Translations under genes and position numbers: made by a program | Notes under the pieces: generated by a model | What the model saw: only the letters and a program-made list of their open reading frames with translations | The model's database searches: none | What the model was told of the DNA's origin: nothing | NCBI RefSeq assembly: GCF_003544935.1 | Contig: NZ_CP032098.1 | Location: forward strand, 1,240,001-1,304,000 | Direction: 5' to 3' | Length of the DNA: 64,000 nt | Source of the DNA: Malaciobacter molluscorum LMG 25693 | GTDB taxonomy: Bacteria > Campylobacterota > Campylobacteria > Campylobacterales > Arcobacteraceae | Part shown: positions 1-9,865 of the stretch, in pieces | How positions within the stretch are numbered: the first letter of the stretch is position 1 | How the letters are laid out: each line of letters opens with the position of its first letter

Positions 1-1
1 A

Positions 2-1099
2 GATGAATATACTAGTGTAAAAAGGGGTTATTTGCCTTCTTTTGATGTAAATGCTAGTTATTCAAAAGCAAATCATGAAACTCAATCTAGACCAAATAAA
101 GATACAACAGTATCTGCATCTGTAGATTTTATAGTTTATGATGGAGGTAAAAGAGAGAGTACATTTGATAATTATAAAATGAATATTAAGAGTAGTAAGA
201 AGACTTTAGAATCAGTTAAAAATCAAATAGCACTTGATGTAACAAAATACTATTATACTTATTTGACTTTATTAGCAAAAAAAGATGCAAAAATAAAAGA
301 GATCAAACAACTTAATGCAGAACATAAAAGATTAAGTAAGTTTTTAGATGTTGGTTCTACAACAGAAGATGAAGTTCAAAAAATTGTTTCAAGAGTTGAA
401 AGATCAACTGTTGATTTACATGAAATAGAGTTAGATCTTCAAACAGTTATTCATAACTTAGAGTATATTACTGGTAAAAAAGTTGATATACAAAGTGGTT
501 CTGAGGTTAAAATGTTTGAAGATAATATAAATGAGCAAAGAGACGATATTGAAGCTTTAAAATATTCAATGAAAGCAAAACTTGAGAATGTAGGTATTGC
601 TAAGAGCGATTATTTTCCAACGATAAGCTTAAATAATACATATTCTCATTATGATATGGATTTTGATAATAGAACATTTTCTCAACCATATGATGATCAA
701 AATGTATTTTCTGTAAATTTAAAATGGAATATATTCTCTTTTGGTAAAACAAAAAATGATTATGAATCAAAATATAAAAGATATTTGAGTGCAAAATCAA
801 ATTATGAATATGAAAGAAATAAAGCAGATGTAGATTTAGAACTTGCTAAAAAATCTTATGGTATTGCAATTTTAAAAATCAAATCAGCAAAAGCAGGTTT
901 AGTTGCTGCAAATAGTGCATATAAAGTAATTAAATCTAAATATCAAAATGGATTAATAGATAATGTGGCTTTTTTAGAAGCTTTAAGTGAAAAATATGAT
1001 GCAATTAGTGTATTAAAAGAAGCAGAATATGATTTACAAGTAAAAAGAGCAAATGTAATTTACAATAGTGGGAAAGATATCAAGGATTATATTAAATGA
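2..1099 (+). CDS. TolC-family outer-membrane efflux protein (5' partial)
   Basis: This is the outer-membrane channel of a tripartite efflux pump, carrying substrate from the periplasmic adaptor to the outside. The frame is open to the left edge of the window, so the N-terminus and signal peptide are missing; 365 residues are visible. The visible start has the GYLPSFDVNASY motif typical of TolC-type proteins, and the same kind of motif recurs halfway (SDYFPTISLNNTYSHYD), reflecting the two-fold internal repeat. Long lysine/glutamate-rich helical stretches fit the periplasmic alpha-barrel. The stop overlaps the next gene's ATG by four bases (ATGA), so it is translationally coupled to the adaptor and RND genes. 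Family is clear; the exported substrate cannot be told. Confidence 0.9.
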   Translation, partial: DEYTSVKRGYLPSFDVNASYSKANHETQSRPNKDTTVSASVDFIVYDGGKRESTFDNYKMNIKSSKKTLESVKNQIALDVTKYYYTYLTLLAKKDAKIKEIKQLNAEHKRLSKFLDVGSTTEDEVQKIVSRVERSTVDLHEIELDLQTVIHNLEYITGKKVDIQSGSEVKMFEDNINEQRDDIEALKYSMKAKLENVGIAKSDYFPTISLNNTYSHYDMDFDNRTFSQPYDDQNVFSVNLKWNIFSFGKTKNDYESKYKRYLSAKSNYEYERNKADVDLELAKKSYGIAILKIKSAKAGLVAANSAYKVIKSKYQNGLIDNVAFLEALSEKYDAISVLKEAEYDLQVKRANVIYNSGKDIKDYIK

Positions 1100-2214
1100 T
1101 AAGTTTTTCAAATAAAAAAATTGTTGCTTTAGCAGTAGTAACTGCTTTAGCATTTAGTGCTTGTAGTGATGAAAGTTCTAAAAAACAAGAAGGACAAAAA
1201 GCACAACAAGAAAGACCAGCTTTACCAGTAAAAGTATATAAAACTAAAAGTGAAACACCAGTAATTTCAAAAGAATATCCTGGTTTAATAAAAGCAGTTG
1301 AAGATGTAAACGTAGTTGCAAGAGTTTCAGGAACTTTAGAAGAAAAATACTTTAAAGAAGGTGAGTTTGTAAAAAAAGGTAAACTTTTATATAAAATCGA
1401 GCAAGACGTATATAAATCAAATTTAAATATGGCAAAAGCAAATGTAAGAAAAGCACAAGCAAATTATGATAAAACATTAAAAGATTATAACAGAGCAAAA
1501 AAATTATTTAGTAATAAAGCAATAAGTCAACAAAAATATGATGAATATGTATTTTCTTATCAAGATGCACTTGCTCAATTAGAAAGTAATAAAGCAAGTT
1601 TACAAAAAGCACAGATAGAATATGATTATACAACAGTTGATGCACCAATTAGTGGTATTGTTGGAATTAAACATCGTGATATTGGTGATTATGTTGGAAC
1701 AACGACTGAGAATTCATTATTAGTCACTATTACAGCAATAAATCCAATACATGTTGAGTTTTCTTTAAGAAAAGATGATTTAAATGATATTTTACCACAA
1801 ATAAGAAGTGGAAAAACTTCTATTTCATTAGACCATAATGGTAAAACATATGAAGGGCAAGTGGATTATATTTCGCCAAAATTAGACGTAAGTACAGATA
1901 CTTTATTATTAAGAGCAAAATTTGAAAATGATGCAAATGATTTAATAGTTGGTCAATTTACAAAAATAAAAATAAATAATATTAAAATGAAAAATGTATT
2001 TATTATTCCTGAAAGTGCAGTTATGAAAACTGTAGATGGAGATTTTGTTTATGTTATTGAAAATTCAATTGCAAAAATTAGACCAGTAAAATTAGGACAA
2101 CTTCTTGACAGAGGAATTGTTATTACAAATGGATTAAAATCCAATGAAGAAGTAATTATTAGTAATATAGCAAAAACTAGACCTAATACAAAAGTACAAG
2201 TGATAGGAAAATAA
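1096..2214 (+). CDS. RND efflux periplasmic adaptor (HlyD/AcrA family lipoprotein)
   Basis: This is the membrane fusion protein that links the inner-membrane RND pump to the TolC channel. The N-terminus (about residues 1–23) is a lipoprotein-type signal ending FSAC, so the mature protein is probably lipid-anchored in the inner membrane. It then shows the adaptor order: a biotinyl-lipoyl half (VNVVARVSGTLEEKYFKEG), an alpha-helical hairpin of about 75 residues rich in Ala/Lys/Gln, the second lipoyl half (TVDAPISGIVGIKHRDIGDYV), a beta-barrel and a membrane-proximal domain. The length of 372 residues is normal. It overlaps the TolC gene and is followed one base later by the RND permease. Substrate is unknown. 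Confidence 0.94.
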   Translation: MISFSNKKIVALAVVTALAFSACSDESSKKQEGQKAQQERPALPVKVYKTKSETPVISKEYPGLIKAVEDVNVVARVSGTLEEKYFKEGEFVKKGKLLYKIEQDVYKSNLNMAKANVRKAQANYDKTLKDYNRAKKLFSNKAISQQKYDEYVFSYQDALAQLESNKASLQKAQIEYDYTTVDAPISGIVGIKHRDIGDYVGTTTENSLLVTITAINPIHVEFSLRKDDLNDILPQIRSGKTSISLDHNGKTYEGQVDYISPKLDVSTDTLLLRAKFENDANDLIVGQFTKIKINNIKMKNVFIIPESAVMKTVDGDFVYVIENSIAKIRPVKLGQLLDRGIVITNGLKSNEEVIISNIAKTRPNTKVQVIGK

Positions 2215-2215
2215 T

Positions 2216-5200
2216 ATGTTTTCTGAATTTTTTATAAAAAGGCCTGTTTTTTCTGCGGTAACTTCGATAGTTATTTTGCTTGCAGGACTTGCTTCTATGA
2301 TAAACTTACCTATTGAAGAATATCCTAGAGTAATTCCTCCTCAAATTATAGTTTCGACAAGTTACCCAGGCGCAAGTGCAGAGACAATATCAAAAACTGT
2401 TGCAGCTCCTTTAGAAGAGCAAATCAATGGTGCAAATGATATGATTTATATGAGTTCTACATCTGCTGATAATGGACAAATTTCAATTAATGTATTTTTC
2501 AAAGTTGGTAAAGATGCTAATAATGCGAAAATTGATGTAAATAATAGAGTTCAAGCAGCATTAGCTAAATTACCACAAGAAGTGCAAAGACAAGGTGTAA
2601 CAGTAAGAGAAAGATCTCCAAGTATGTTAGAAGTTATTATGCTTTATTCTCCTGATAATTCAAGAGATATTACTTTTCTTTCAAACTATGCACTTATAAA
2701 TGTTGCAGATGATTTAAAAAGAGTTCAAGGTGTTGGTGATGCGACGATATTTGGTCAAAAAGATTATGCAATTAGAGTTTGGATTGATCCTCAAAAACTA
2801 GCAAAACAAAAACTTACAACAAATGAAGTTGTTAATGCTATTAAGGATCAAAATGAACAATATGCTGCAGGTAAATTTGCAGCAGAACCATTACCAAATA
2901 AACAAATGTTTACATATACTATACAAACTCCAACAAGATTATCTACGCCTGATGCTTTTGGAAATATTGTAATTAGAGCAAATGAAGATGGAAGTTCCTT
3001 AAGATTAAAAGATGTTGCAACTATTGAACTTGGTTCTCAAAGTTATGACATGAAAACTGCGTTAAATGGTAATCCATCTATACCAATAGGTATATTTTTA
3101 CAAAATGGTGCAAATGCATTAGATACAGCAAATGCAATTGATAAAGTTTTAGAAAAAGCTAAAAAAAGTTTTCCAGAGGGAGTTACATATAAAATTCCTT
3201 ATGACACAACAAGTTTCGTAAAAATTTCTATTAAAGAAGTAATTAAAACTTTTATAGAAGCTATTATTTTAGTTATTGCTATTATATTTTTATTTTTACA
3301 AAACTGGAGAGCAACATTAATACCTATTTTAGCAGTTCCTGTATCAATTGTTGGTGCATTTGCAGGTATGTATGCTTTAGGATTTAGTATTAACTTACTA
3401 ACACTATTTGGACTTGTTCTTGCCATTGGTATTGTTGTTGATGATGCAATTATCGTAATTGAAAATGTTGAGAGGCATATGAGTGAGGGCATGAGTCCTA
3501 AAGAGGCTTCTTTTAAAGCGATGAAAGAAGTATCAGGAGCATTAATTGCTATTGTTCTTGTATTATGTTCTGTATTTATTCCTGTTGCATTTATGGGTGG
3601 ATTAACAGGGGAAATGTATAGACAATTTGCAATTACTATTGTTATTTCTATTATTGTTTCTGGATTTGTAGCATTAACATTAACACCATCATTATGTGCA
3701 ACTATCTTAAAAGATGACCATACAAAACCACAAGGGTTTTTCAAATGGTTTAATGATATGTTTGATAAAGCAACTCATGGATACTCTTTTCTTGTTCAAA
3801 AAACAATTAGATACTCTTTAATAAGTGTATTATTGTTTGGTGGATTAATATTTATATCTTATGATCTATTTAAAGATATGAGAACAAGTCTTGTACCACA
3901 AGAAGATAAGGGATATATTATTTTATTTAGTTATAACCCTCCTGGTTCATCTTTATCTAGAACAGATAAATTAGTAAAAGAGATAACAAATGTTGTAACA
4001 AGCAATAAAAATGTTAGTGATATTATCACTTTAGCAGGATTAGATTTAGTAACTTCTGCAAATAGAACTTATGCAGCAACATCATTTATTAGACTTAATG
4101 ATTGGAGTGAACGAAAAAAACCAGAACAACATGCAACTGTAATTGCTAATCAGTTCAATGGTCAGTTAATGGGTGCTACTTCAGATGGATTTACTTTTGG
4201 AGTATTACCACCACCAATTATGGGTATGAGTATTTCTGGTGGATTTGATATGTATGTACAAGATAGAACTGGTGGTACAGTTCAAGACTTAAGTAAATAT
4301 GTTAATGAAATTATTGCTAAAGCAAATAAAAGACCAGAACTACAAGGAGTAAGAACAACTTTAAATGTTAATATTCCTCAATTTAAAGTATCTGTTGATG
4401 TTGATAAAGCAAAAGCAAAAGGTATAGATGTTGCTGATGTATATAATACATTAAGTGCATCATTTGGAACATATTATGTTAATGATTTCAATTTATACGG
4501 AAGAACTTACAAAGTTGATTTACAAGCAAAGGCTGATTTTAGAAAAAGCCCTCAAGATTTAAAATTTATCCTTGTTAAGTCAAATAAAGGAGAGTTGATT
4601 CCAGTTAGTTCACTTGTAAAAATTGTGCCAACAGTTGGTTCTGATGTTATTGAAAGATTTAACCTTTTCCCTGCTGCAAAAGTTTCTGGACAACCTGCAC
4701 TTGGTTATAGTTCTGGAGATGCATTAAAAGCAATAGAAGAAGTTTCAAAAGAGGTATTGCCTGAAGGTTATACTATTAGTTGGGTTGGTACAGCATATCA
4801 AGAGAAACAAATCTCTAGTAGCAGTTTAAAAGCTTTTGTTTTCGGTGTTGTATTATTATTCTTAATTCTTGCAGCACAATATGAAAGATGGTTAATGCCT
4901 CTTTCTGTTGTTTTAGCTGTTCCTTTTGCAATATTTGGAGCTATTTTAGCAACACTTTTAAGAGGGCTTGAAAATGATATTTATTTCCAAGTAGGGCTTT
5001 TAGTTCTTGCTGGACTTGCAGCAAAAAATGCAATTTTAATTGTGGAATTTGCTATTCAAAAACAAAAAGAAGGACTTAGTTTAAAAGAAGCTGCAATTAC
5101 AGCTGCTAAAATTAGATTAAGACCTATTATTATGACTTCTTTAGCATTTACACTAGGTGTTGTTCCTTTAGCAATAAGTAGTGGTGCTGGTGCAGGAAGT

Positions 5201-5317
5201 AGGCATTCAATTGGGACAGGTGTTATTGGTGGTATGTTATCAGCAACATTCTTAGCAATTGTATTTATTCCCTTATTCTATATATTAGTATCAAAACTAA
5301 GCAAAAAAAATAAATAG
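2216..5317 (+). CDS. RND multidrug efflux permease (HAE1/AcrB family)
   Basis: This is the inner-membrane, proton-driven pump of the tripartite system. At 1033 residues it has the usual RND length and starts with the family hallmark FFIKRPVFSAV. The proton-relay aspartate pair lies in GIVVDDAIIVIENVERHM in the fourth membrane helix. Two sets of membrane helices frame two large periplasmic loops, and the C-terminal half repeats the pattern (GLAAKNAILIVEFA). Gene order TolC–adaptor–permease in one overlapping operon indicates a complete pump. No regulator gene is visible within the window; it could lie upstream. HAE1-type rather than heavy-metal type is inferred from overall resemblance to AcrB; the drug or dye range cannot be read from sequence. 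Confidence 0.95.
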   Translation: MFSEFFIKRPVFSAVTSIVILLAGLASMINLPIEEYPRVIPPQIIVSTSYPGASAETISKTVAAPLEEQINGANDMIYMSSTSADNGQISINVFFKVGKDANNAKIDVNNRVQAALAKLPQEVQRQGVTVRERSPSMLEVIMLYSPDNSRDITFLSNYALINVADDLKRVQGVGDATIFGQKDYAIRVWIDPQKLAKQKLTTNEVVNAIKDQNEQYAAGKFAAEPLPNKQMFTYTIQTPTRLSTPDAFGNIVIRANEDGSSLRLKDVATIELGSQSYDMKTALNGNPSIPIGIFLQNGANALDTANAIDKVLEKAKKSFPEGVTYKIPYDTTSFVKISIKEVIKTFIEAIILVIAIIFLFLQNWRATLIPILAVPVSIVGAFAGMYALGFSINLLTLFGLVLAIGIVVDDAIIVIENVERHMSEGMSPKEASFKAMKEVSGALIAIVLVLCSVFIPVAFMGGLTGEMYRQFAITIVISIIVSGFVALTLTPSLCATILKDDHTKPQGFFKWFNDMFDKATHGYSFLVQKTIRYSLISVLLFGGLIFISYDLFKDMRTSLVPQEDKGYIILFSYNPPGSSLSRTDKLVKEITNVVTSNKNVSDIITLAGLDLVTSANRTYAATSFIRLNDWSERKKPEQHATVIANQFNGQLMGATSDGFTFGVLPPPIMGMSISGGFDMYVQDRTGGTVQDLSKYVNEIIAKANKRPELQGVRTTLNVNIPQFKVSVDVDKAKAKGIDVADVYNTLSASFGTYYVNDFNLYGRTYKVDLQAKADFRKSPQDLKFILVKSNKGELIPVSSLVKIVPTVGSDVIERFNLFPAAKVSGQPALGYSSGDALKAIEEVSKEVLPEGYTISWVGTAYQEKQISSSSLKAFVFGVVLLFLILAAQYERWLMPLSVVLAVPFAIFGAILATLLRGLENDIYFQVGLLVLAGLAAKNAILIVEFAIQKQKEGLSLKEAAITAAKIRLRPIIMTSLAFTLGVVPLAISSGAGAGSRHSIGTGVIGGMLSATFLAIVFIPLFYILVSKLSKKNK

Positions 5318-5357
5318 AGAAATGCTACCTATATTCAGGTAGCTTCTCTATTTTTTT
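5315..5357. terminator. Bidirectional terminator between RND operon and BCCT gene
   Basis: A 14-bp inverted repeat (TAGAGAA..GCTACCT against AGGTAGCTTCTCTA) with a two-base bulge and a six-base loop is followed by a run of seven T on the plus strand. On the other side a T-rich tract serves the minus strand. The hairpin contains the last codons and stop of the minus-strand BCCT gene, so the two convergent genes share one terminator. Confidence 0.8.
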
Positions 5358-6974
5358 AACATTTGGATTTAATTCATCTATAATTGTTGCTTCTTCACCT
5401 GTATCTTCATCTAAAATCCAAGGTTCTCTAACGTTTTGTTTTTCATTACCAGAACGAGCTGGAGTTTCTTCTAAACTTAGACTTTTTAAAAGACCTGAAA
5501 TCATTGAAATCATTACAATTGAAAAAGGCAATGCAGCTGCTATAACAGCTGATTGTAGTATTTCTAATCCCCCTGCAATAATAAGTACAACAGTTAATAA
5601 AGTTAATATAATACCCCAAATAATTCTATGTAAAGATGGAGGAGTAGTAGAACCCGATGATAAAATTGTAGTAATAACTAAAGTTCCTGCATTTGCAGAA
5701 GTTATTAAATATGTTGCAATTAAAATAATCATTAAAAAAGACATTATTTCTGCAAATATACCTACATCTAAATTTTGAAACATTATAAATACTGCTGAAG
5801 ATATATCATTATTAACTGCCTCAATAATATTTTGATTCATAAATAGTTCTTCATAAAAAGCAGTACCACCAAATAAACCTATCCATATGATAGTTATAAG
5901 TGTCGGAGTAAGTAAAACTCCTGCAACAAATTCACCAAAAGTTCGTCCTCTTGATATTCTTGCTATAAACATACCAACAAATGGAGACCAGGCAATCCAC
6001 CAACCCCAAAAGAATACTGTCCATGTTGATTGCCAGTCTGAGTTATGAGTTACATTTGTAAGAAATGTTAGTTTTATAATGTTTTGTATATAGTTTCCAG
6101 TTGATTCTAAAGTCATACCAATTAAATATTGAGTAGGTCCAAAAAAAAGTAAAAATAGAAGTGCCACAATACTAAGCCAAAAGTTGCCTTGAGATAATAG
6201 TTTAACTCCTTTACTAACTCCTGATACAACTGAAATAGTTGCAATTATCATAATAACTATAGTAACAAATAACTGTAAGGATAAAGAGATATTTAATCCA
6301 ATTACTTCTTTTAATCCTGAATTCATTTGTTCAACTCCAAGTCCTAATGTTGTAGCAATACCAAATACTGTTGCAAATACTGCTAATATATCAATAATAT
6401 CGCCAAGAATTCCATCCATTTTACTTCCAAATATTGGATACAAAGCAGAGCGAATAGTCAATGGATAATTATGTCTATATGAAAAATACGCCATTGTAAT
6501 TGCAATAAAAGAAAAAATTGCCCAACCATTTAATCCCCAATGAAAAAAACTAAGGCTCATCGCCATAGTTGCAGCTTCGGGAGTCATTTGTACACCAGTG
6601 AAAGGATTATTTTGAAATTGCATTATTGGTTGTGCAACTGACCAAAATAAAATACCAACACCAGTTCCTGCTGCAAATAACATAGAAACCCAAGTAAAAA
6701 ATGTAAATTCTGGTTGTTCTAAATCTCCTCCTAATCTTATATTTTTATACCTTCCCATTCCAAGCCATATCATTAAAGCTAATAAAAAAGCAACTAGTAA
6801 AACATAATACCATTCTAAAAAAGGATTTAATATTTCTCTTACATTTTTCAAAACATTAGAACTTTTTGTTGGGAAATAACCAGTTAATGAGATGCTAATT
6901 AGTATTAAAATAATACTAATAATAGACATCTTTTTATTCATACCTTTAAATATACCACTAGTTGCAACTTTCAT
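5325..6974 (-). CDS. BCCT-family betaine/choline/carnitine-type transporter
   Basis: This is an inner-membrane secondary transporter for quaternary ammonium solutes such as glycine betaine. About twelve hydrophobic segments are visible in 549 residues. Family signatures are AAGTGVGILFWSVAQPIMQF and the tryptophan-rich box WGWWIAWSPFVGMF followed by ARISRGRTFGEF. The first signature carries G-T-G-V-G where sodium-coupled BetP has G-M-G-I-G, so coupling ion and substrate are uncertain. The start is supported by AAGGAG a few bases upstream of the ATG. It stands alone on the minus strand between two plus-strand operons. Osmoprotection is a family-based inference; no regulatory site specific for salt stress is seen. 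Confidence 0.92.
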   Translation of the reverse strand: MKVATSGIFKGMNKKMSIISIILILISISLTGYFPTKSSNVLKNVREILNPFLEWYYVLLVAFLLALMIWLGMGRYKNIRLGGDLEQPEFTFFTWVSMLFAAGTGVGILFWSVAQPIMQFQNNPFTGVQMTPEAATMAMSLSFFHWGLNGWAIFSFIAITMAYFSYRHNYPLTIRSALYPIFGSKMDGILGDIIDILAVFATVFGIATTLGLGVEQMNSGLKEVIGLNISLSLQLFVTIVIMIIATISVVSGVSKGVKLLSQGNFWLSIVALLFLLFFGPTQYLIGMTLESTGNYIQNIIKLTFLTNVTHNSDWQSTWTVFFWGWWIAWSPFVGMFIARISRGRTFGEFVAGVLLTPTLITIIWIGLFGGTAFYEELFMNQNIIEAVNNDISSAVFIMFQNLDVGIFAEIMSFLMIILIATYLITSANAGTLVITTILSSGSTTPPSLHRIIWGIILTLLTVVLIIAGGLEILQSAVIAAALPFSIVMISMISGLLKSLSLEETPARSGNEKQNVREPWILDEDTGEEATIIDELNPNVKKIEKLPEYR

Positions 6975-7113
6975 TATAACTCCTTATTTTATGTAGTCAT
7001 TATGTAAAAAATAACATAAAAAGTTTTATTTTTATCTAAATCATAAAAATTTAGCAGAATTATTTTCTGTTTTTTTTGAAAATTTTTTTAATACATTCAT
7101 TAGAAAATTTTAG

Positions 7114-7120
7114 ATAAAAT
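7114..7120 (+). promoter_or_regulatory. Putative -10 box for the aroB operon
   Basis: The sequence GATAAAAT lies about 28 bases before the aroB ATG, after a strongly A/T-rich stretch and without a clear -35. This matches the G-N-TATAAT-like -10 element used by the main sigma factor in Campylobacterota. It is the only good candidate in the 170-base divergent gap with the BCCT gene. Confidence 0.45.
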
Positions 7121-7148
7121 CAGGCAAATTACACTAAATGGATTTTTA

Positions 7149-8186
7149 ATGATAGTAAATATAACTTTACCCGATAAAACGACTTATGATATAACTATTG
7201 AACAATTAAATAATATATATTTTGATACAAAAGTAGTAGTTGTAACAAATCCAACTGTAAGTGGATTTCATCTAGATTATTTAAAAAATAAATTAAATGC
7301 AAAAGAGTTAAGTATTGTAACTATTCCGGATGGAGAACAGTTTAAAAATATGAGTACAATTGATATGATATTAGATCATTGTTTTGAACATAGACTTGAT
7401 AGAAAATCTCTTTTAATTGCATTTGGTGGTGGAGTAATTGGAGATATGACAGGTTTTGCTGCTTCTATTTATCAAAGAGGAATCTCTTTTGTACAAATAC
7501 CAACAACACTGCTTTCACAAGTTGATGCAAGTGTGGGAGGTAAAACAGGTATAAATAATAAATATGGAAAAAATTTAGTTGGTGCATTTCATCAGCCAAA
7601 AGCTGTATATATTGATCCATACTTTTTATCAACTTTACCAAAAAGAGAGTTTGGTGCAGGTGTTGCAGAAATTATAAAAATGGCAGTTACATTTAATAAA
7701 GATTTCTTTTTATGGTTAGAGCAAAATGATTTAACAAAAGAAGAAAATATTAAAATAGCTATAAAAAAATCTGTTGAAACAAAAGCAAATGTTGTAATAA
7801 AAGATGAAAAAGAGAATGGAATTAGAGCAGCTTTAAATTATGGACATACTTTTGGTCATGTAATTGAAAATGAAACAAATTATAATACATATTTACATGG
7901 TGAAGCTGTAGGAATTGGTATGATTATGGCAAATGCACTTGCAGTAAAACTTGAACTTATGAATAAAGATGAAGAAAAAAGAGTAAAAATTTTACTTGAA
8001 AAATATGATATACCAACTTCATACAAAATAAAAGATATTGAAGATTTTTATTCTCATTTCTTTTTAGATAAAAAATCATTAGATAATAAAATAAAATTTA
8101 TACTTCCAAAATCGATTGGTGATTGTTTAATCACAAATGAAGTAAAAAAAGAGGATGTAATTGAAGTATTAAAGGGTTTTAACTAA
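7149..8186 (+). CDS. aroB: 3-dehydroquinate synthase
   Basis: AroB converts DAHP to 3-dehydroquinate, the second step of the shikimate pathway, in the cytoplasm using NAD and a divalent metal. The 345-residue length is normal. The NAD-binding region contains IAFGGGVIGDMTGFAAS, followed by the characteristic PTTLLSQVDASVGGKTGIN. Metal ligands are in NYGHTFGHVIE (near residues 229–239) and LHGEAVGIGM (about 252). It opens a tightly packed operon: its stop overlaps the start of the mechanosensitive channel gene. The linkage of aroB with an MscS-type channel and an MtaB-type enzyme is recalled from other Campylobacterota. Confidence 0.96.
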   Translation: MIVNITLPDKTTYDITIEQLNNIYFDTKVVVVTNPTVSGFHLDYLKNKLNAKELSIVTIPDGEQFKNMSTIDMILDHCFEHRLDRKSLLIAFGGGVIGDMTGFAASIYQRGISFVQIPTTLLSQVDASVGGKTGINNKYGKNLVGAFHQPKAVYIDPYFLSTLPKREFGAGVAEIIKMAVTFNKDFFLWLEQNDLTKEENIKIAIKKSVETKANVVIKDEKENGIRAALNYGHTFGHVIENETNYNTYLHGEAVGIGMIMANALAVKLELMNKDEEKRVKILLEKYDIPTSYKIKDIEDFYSHFFLDKKSLDNKIKFILPKSIGDCLITNEVKKEDVIEVLKGFN

Positions 8187-9865
8187 TGAAAAAAAGCTTT
8201 ATTTTGAAGACCCTTTTTGTATTAATTATATTAAATATTAGTTTATTTGCACAAACTTCTACAAATGAAGATAGTGAAAAAAATCTTACTATTCAAGAGA
8301 AACAAAATAAACAAATAGTTGCAAAACAAAAAGCATTAGAACAAAGGAGTATGAAAGATTTAGCTCAAATTGGTGTATTAAGAAATAAAATAGAAAATCT
8401 TGATGAAAAATTAAAAGATAATATTTTATTAAAAAGATATAGTAATTATATTGCCTATAGAAAAATTTCAAAAGAGTTAGCACTTTTACAAAAGAGTGCA
8501 AAAAGAAGAAAAAGTAAAACTGATGAAAGTTATTCTCAATTAAATAACAAAATAAGAATAAAACAAAATGAGTTAGAACTTATTTCTGAATATAAAGGCT
8601 CACCCATAGGAAGTCTTTTAAGTCCTCCTGAAATAGGAAAATATGAAGAAATAACTAATCCTTTTGGGATAATAAATGCTCTTTCTTATATAAAAAAACT
8701 TGAAAATGATAAAAAAGAATTTATTGAAGTTGAAAAAAATCTGAAAAAATTAGTTGCTTTATTAGAAGAAAAAGTTTTTTTATATCTTGAATTGTATAAT
8801 TTAGATCAACAAAAAGAGTACAAAGATATTCTAAGTTTTTTAGATAAGCAAAAAAAAGATTTTAATATGGTACTAGAAATAGTATCAACAACAGAAGAAG
8901 TATATACAAGAAAAGTAGAACAAGTAACATTAGAGATAAAATCTCAAATTTCAAATCAAGTTGAAAAGATATTTGGTTTATTAATTTTTATATTTTTACT
9001 TTTCTTTATTACTTTTTTAATTAAATTAGCATTGAAAAAGTATTTTTCTCAAAATGAGAATTACTATTTTACAAATAAAATAATAAACTTTTTAGTTGTA
9101 TTAACTATTGTGTTTATTATTCTTTTTTCATATATAGACAATGTATCTTATGTTGTTACAATCTTGGGATTTGCATCAGCTGGTATTGCAATTGCTTTAA
9201 AAGATTGGTTTATGTCTATATTTGGATGGATGGTTATTGTAACATCTGGTTCTATTCAAGTAGGAGATAGAATCAAAGTTACAAGAAATGGTCTTGAAGT
9301 TGTAGGAGATGTTCTTGATATTTCATTATTTAAAATGACAATAAGAGAAGATATTACTCTTACATCATATACTGTAAATAGAAGAACTGGAAGAATCTTT
9401 TTTATTCCAAACAATTATGTTTTTTCTGAAATGATTGCAAATTATACACATTCAGGATTAAGAACTGTTTGGGATGGAATAGATATAACAATCACTTTTG
9501 ATTCAAATTATAAAAAAGCACAACATATAGCAAAAGAGATTTTAAAACATTATTCTAAAGGTTATACTGATATTACAAGAACACAGCTATCAAAAATGAG
9601 AAATAAATATCAACTAAGAGCAACGGGAGTCGAACCTAGAGTTTATACTTTTGTTGAGCCTTATGGTATTGTTATTTCCTCTTGGTATCTTACGAATTCT
9701 TATGCAGCATTAGTTCTAAGAAGTACAATGTCGCCTGAAATTTTAAAAGCTTTTATGAAAGAAGATGATATTCATATTGCTTATCCTACTCAAAGTATTA
9801 ATCTTAATACAAAAAGAGAAAAACCAGCAGATTTACCAGATGTAGAAGAAGGCAAAACTATATGA
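8186..9865 (+). CDS. MscS-family mechanosensitive channel with long periplasmic N-terminus
   Basis: This is an inner-membrane channel that opens under hypo-osmotic tension. It has 559 residues: a signal peptide (ending near SLFA, about residue 22), a long charged region of some 235 residues with strong coiled-coil character that should be periplasmic, membrane segments near 262–284 and 300–360, and the MscS pore and beta domain (ASAGIAIALKDWFMSIFGW, then GDRIKVTRNGLEVVGDVL). The C-terminal cytoplasmic part holds an extra segment that small MscS proteins lack. It overlaps aroB upstream by one base and mtaB downstream by four bases (ATGA). A second, shorter MscS gene lies at 26451. Confidence 0.9.
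   Translation: MKKSFILKTLFVLIILNISLFAQTSTNEDSEKNLTIQEKQNKQIVAKQKALEQRSMKDLAQIGVLRNKIENLDEKLKDNILLKRYSNYIAYRKISKELALLQKSAKRRKSKTDESYSQLNNKIRIKQNELELISEYKGSPIGSLLSPPEIGKYEEITNPFGIINALSYIKKLENDKKEFIEVEKNLKKLVALLEEKVFLYLELYNLDQQKEYKDILSFLDKQKKDFNMVLEIVSTTEEVYTRKVEQVTLEIKSQISNQVEKIFGLLIFIFLLFFITFLIKLALKKYFSQNENYYFTNKIINFLVVLTIVFIILFSYIDNVSYVVTILGFASAGIAIALKDWFMSIFGWMVIVTSGSIQVGDRIKVTRNGLEVVGDVLDISLFKMTIREDITLTSYTVNRRTGRIFFIPNNYVFSEMIANYTHSGLRTVWDGIDITITFDSNYKKAQHIAKEILKHYSKGYTDITRTQLSKMRNKYQLRATGVEPRVYTFVEPYGIVISSWYLTNSYAALVLRSTMSPEILKAFMKEDDIHIAYPTQSINLNTKREKPADLPDVEEGKTI

Noticed and set aside
3199-3744. Minus-strand open frame of 181 codons inside the RND permease gene
   Set aside because: It lies antisense to conserved membrane helices, has biased residue content (Ile/Thr/Asn) and no family resemblance; it is a shadow of the real gene.
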